Assembly (NCBI RefSeq): GCF_041262565.1
Contig: NZ_JBGCCJ010000001.1
Coordinates: 434,001 to 498,000 of the forward strand
Direction: 5' to 3'
DNA from: Leifsonia sp. EB41
GTDB taxonomy: Bacteria > Actinomycetota > Actinomycetes > Actinomycetales > Microbacteriaceae
DNA: 64,000 nt
A program made the position numbers and the translations under genes. Below the pieces are notes generated by a model. It had not been told where the DNA came from, made no database searches, and saw nothing but the letters and a program-made list of their open reading frames with translations. Of the stretch, positions 61,892 to 64,000 are shown piece after piece (position 1 is the stretch's first letter; each line of letters opens with the position of its first letter).

Positions 61892-63307
61892 CTAGAGGAC
61901 GTCGCCGACCTTGTGGACGCGGATGTCGTTGGTGGTTCCGGGGATCCCGGGAGGGGAGCCGGAGATGATGATGACCTTGTCGCCGTTCTCGGCGAGGCCC
62001 CTCGACTTCAGGGCCTCGTCCACCTGGGCGACCATCTGGTCGGTGTGGGTGACGCGGTCCACGACGAACGACTCGACGCCCCAGAACAGGGACATCCGGC
62101 GGCGCACCGACTCCTCCGGCGTGAACGCCAGGATCGGGATCTTGTTGCGCAGGCGGGCCATCCGGCGGGCCGACTCGCCCGACTCGGTGAACACGCAGAG
62201 GTACTTGGCCTCCACGAAGTCGGCGACCTCCGTCGCGGCCAGTGTGATCGCGCCCGACTGGGTGCGCGGGCGGGTGCCGAGCGGGAGGATGCGGTCGAGG
62301 CCGTGCTCCTCGGTCGAGGTGACGATGCGCGCCATGGTGGCCACGGTGATCGCCGGGTACTCGCCGACACTCGTCTCGCCGGAGAGCATGACAGCGTCGG
62401 CGCCGTCGAGGACGGCGTTGGCGACGTCGGAGGTCTCCGCGCGGGTCGGGACCGGGCTGGAGATCATCGACTCGAGCATCTGCGTCGCGACGATGACCGG
62501 CTTGGCCGCGCGGCGGGCCAGCTCGACCGCGCGCTTCTGCACGATCGGGACGGCCTCGAGAGGGAGCTCGACACCGAGGTCGCCGCGGGCGACCATGATG
62601 GCGTCGAACGCCTCGATGATCTCCTCCAGCGCCTCGACGGCCTGCGGCTTCTCGATCTTGGCGACGACGGGGACCTTGCGGCCCTCCTCCGCCATGATCT
62701 CGTGCACACGCTCGATGTCGGCGGCGTTGCGCACGAACGACAGCGCGATGATGTCGGCGCCGAGCTTGAGGCCCCAGCGCAGGTCCGCCTCGTCCTTCTC
62801 GGACAGCGCGGGCACGTTGACCGCGACGCCGGGGAGGTTGATGCCCTTGTTGTTGGAGACCGGGCCGGCGACGATGACCTCGGTGGTCACGACGTTGCCC
62901 TCGACCTCGACGACGCGCACACGCACCTTGCCGTCGTCGATCAGCAGGTAGTCGCCCGCCTTGACGTCGTTGGGCAGGCCCTTGAACGTCGTGGAGGAGA
63001 TCTCCTTGGTGCCGATGATGTCGTCGGTGGTGATCTTGAAGATGTCGCCCTCGGCGAGATCGTAGGGACCTGCCTCGAACTTGCCGAGACGGATCTTGGG
63101 ACCCTGGAGGTCGACAAGGACCGCGACCGGCTTTCCCGCGTCGTCGGCGGCCTTGCGCACGTTGGCGTAGACCCCTTCGTGCACGTCGTAGCTGCCGTGG
63201 CTCAGATTCATCCGCGCGACGTCGACACCCGCATCGATGATCGCGCGGATGTTGTCGTAGCTGGAGGTCGCCGGACCGAGGGTCGCGACGATTTTCGCCC
63301 TTCTCAT
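61892..63307 (-). CDS. pyk: Pyruvate kinase
   Basis: 471 residues. MRRAKIVATLGPATSSYDN begins the barrel, RMNLSHGSYDVHE and VLVDLQGPKIRLG follow, the active-site Lys is in VVAKIEKPQAVEALEEI and the signature MVARGDLGVELPLE near 245. It makes pyruvate and ATP at the end of glycolysis. ATG 63307 is chosen because homology starts there; the Shine-Dalgarno is weak. It is followed by a strong hairpin. Confidence 0.97.
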   Translation of the reverse strand: MRRAKIVATLGPATSSYDNIRAIIDAGVDVARMNLSHGSYDVHEGVYANVRKAADDAGKPVAVLVDLQGPKIRLGKFEAGPYDLAEGDIFKITTDDIIGTKEISSTTFKGLPNDVKAGDYLLIDDGKVRVRVVEVEGNVVTTEVIVAGPVSNNKGINLPGVAVNVPALSEKDEADLRWGLKLGADIIALSFVRNAADIERVHEIMAEEGRKVPVVAKIEKPQAVEALEEIIEAFDAIMVARGDLGVELPLEAVPIVQKRAVELARRAAKPVIVATQMLESMISSPVPTRAETSDVANAVLDGADAVMLSGETSVGEYPAITVATMARIVTSTEEHGLDRILPLGTRPRTQSGAITLAATEVADFVEAKYLCVFTESGESARRMARLRNKIPILAFTPEESVRRRMSLFWGVESFVVDRVTHTDQMVAQVDEALKSRGLAENGDKVIIISGSPPGIPGTTNDIRVHKVGDVL

Positions 63308-63368
63308 GGGTTTCTCAATGCTCCGTGATTCTCGCACCCCTGACGGCGCGTTCTCGTGGTGGAGGGGA

Positions 63369-64000
63369 TCAGACCAGGATGCCGCGATCCGTGGGGCGGA
63401 CCGGCGACGGCAATTCCGTCTCCCCTTCAAGATACCGGTCGACGGCGGCTGCCGCTGCCCGGCCCTCTGCGATGGCCCAGACGATGAGCGACTGCCCGCG
63501 GCCCGCGTCGCCGGCGACGAACACGCCGGCCTCGCTGGTCTGGTAGTCGCCGTCGCGGGTCACGTTACCCCGGTCGTCGAACGGGAGGCCGAGCTGGGCG
63601 CTCAGGTCCTCCTGCTCCGGACCGGTGAATCCCAGTGCGAGCAGGACGAGGTCCGCGGGGATCTCGCGCTCCGTGCCCGCCTTCGGCACGCGACGGCCGT
63701 CGAGGTACTCGGTCTCCGCGACGCGGAGGGCCTTCACCTCGCCGAACTCGTTCGCGAGGAACTCGACGGTGGAGGCGAGGTACTCGCGCGCCCCACCTTC
63801 CTCGTGGGCGCTCTGCACCTCGAACAGCGTCGGGGTCATCGGCCACGGCTGGTGCGCGGGGCGCTCCGCCGGCGGCTGCTTGCCGATCGCGAGGTTGGTC
63901 ACGCTGGCCGCGCCCTGACGGTGCGCGGTGCCGATGCAGTCCGCGCCGGTGTCGCCGCCGCCGAGCACGATGACGTGCTTGCCGTCCGCCGTGATCTGGT
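63369..64000 (-). CDS. gltD: Glutamate synthase small subunit, C-terminal part
   Basis: The last 210 codons; the start is beyond the window. HVIVLGGGDTGADCIGTAHR is the second Rossmann (NADPH) motif, followed by LPPAERPAHQPWPMTPTLFE-like sequence and the FAD end GVFVAGDAGRGQSLIVWAIAEGR. GltD passes electrons from NADPH to GltB for glutamate formation. It ends 61 bases before pyk on the same strand. Confidence 0.95.
   Translation of the reverse strand, partial: QITADGKHVIVLGGGDTGADCIGTAHRQGAASVTNLAIGKQPPAERPAHQPWPMTPTLFEVQSAHEEGGAREYLASTVEFLANEFGEVKALRVAETEYLDGRRVPKAGTEREIPADLVLLALGFTGPEQEDLSAQLGLPFDDRGNVTRDGDYQTSEAGVFVAGDAGRGQSLIVWAIAEGRAAAAAVDRYLEGETELPSPVRPTDRGILV

Overview
The window is GC-rich chromosomal DNA from a Gram-positive actinobacterium, most likely a member of the Microbacteriaceae (Leifsonia-like). 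Evidence: strong third-position GC bias, many GTG and two TTG starts, actinobacterial markers (RbpA, WhiA, OpcA, an ANTAR regulator of the PdtaR type) and the order polA - rpsA - coaE - uvrB - uvrA - uvrC - rapZ - whiA - gap/pgk/tpiA - secG, which is familiar from actinobacteria. The family assignment is by protein resemblance only. I saw no insertion sequence, prophage, CRISPR array or rRNA.

Layout. 1-5249 (minus): an ABC-F ATPase fragment, then the SUF iron-sulfur operon sufB-sufD-Rieske ferredoxin-sufC-sufT; sufC carries a 1-bp frameshift, and sufS/sufU are absent from their usual place. 5560-8052: heme A and heme O synthases (ctaA, ctaB) around a GNAT gene. 8408-16547 (plus): one tightly overlapped pentose-phosphate/glycolysis operon tkt-tal-pgi-zwf-opcA-pgl, ended by a perfect hairpin. 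16606-20380 (minus): rbpA, secG, tpiA, pgk, gap; then sodA, whiA, rapZ, and the excision-repair genes uvrC and uvrA with a LexA-like box. 28365-32608 (minus): a five-gene MoxR/DUF58/DUF4129 membrane operon. 32671-43077 (minus): uvrB, coaE, rpsA, an epimerase, DUF4166, a DUF885 hydrolase and polA. 43145-44357: thioesterase, pdtaR, tRNA-Leu(CAA).

44389-47665 (minus) is the most interesting accessory locus: Ser-rich membrane anchor - ApbE flavin transferase - four-histidine cytochrome b - NuoF-like flavoprotein lacking one cluster cysteine - three-cysteine ferredoxin. I read it as a candidate trans-membrane electron-export system without an obvious flavinylation target. 47821-57864 is a mosaic of single-gene units (FBP protein, thioredoxin, metallo-hydrolase, alpha/beta hydrolases, LLM flavoprotein, secreted TIM-barrel-like protein, VOC, SGNH, phosphoketolase, GNAT). 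57901-64000: EamA transporter, an ABC exporter with a LolA-like secreted partner, pyruvate kinase, and the C-terminal part of gltD.

Two themes cut across the window. First, at least 18 genes have a TANNNT -10-like hexamer 6-7 bases before the start codon and no Shine-Dalgarno sequence, pointing to widespread leaderless mRNAs; in three cases the TAG stop of the gene before is itself the first half of that hexamer. Second, convergent gene ends are usually closed by long perfect palindromes, including a two-locus palindrome family (ATTCGTSACGAAT) with conserved 40-bp spacing.
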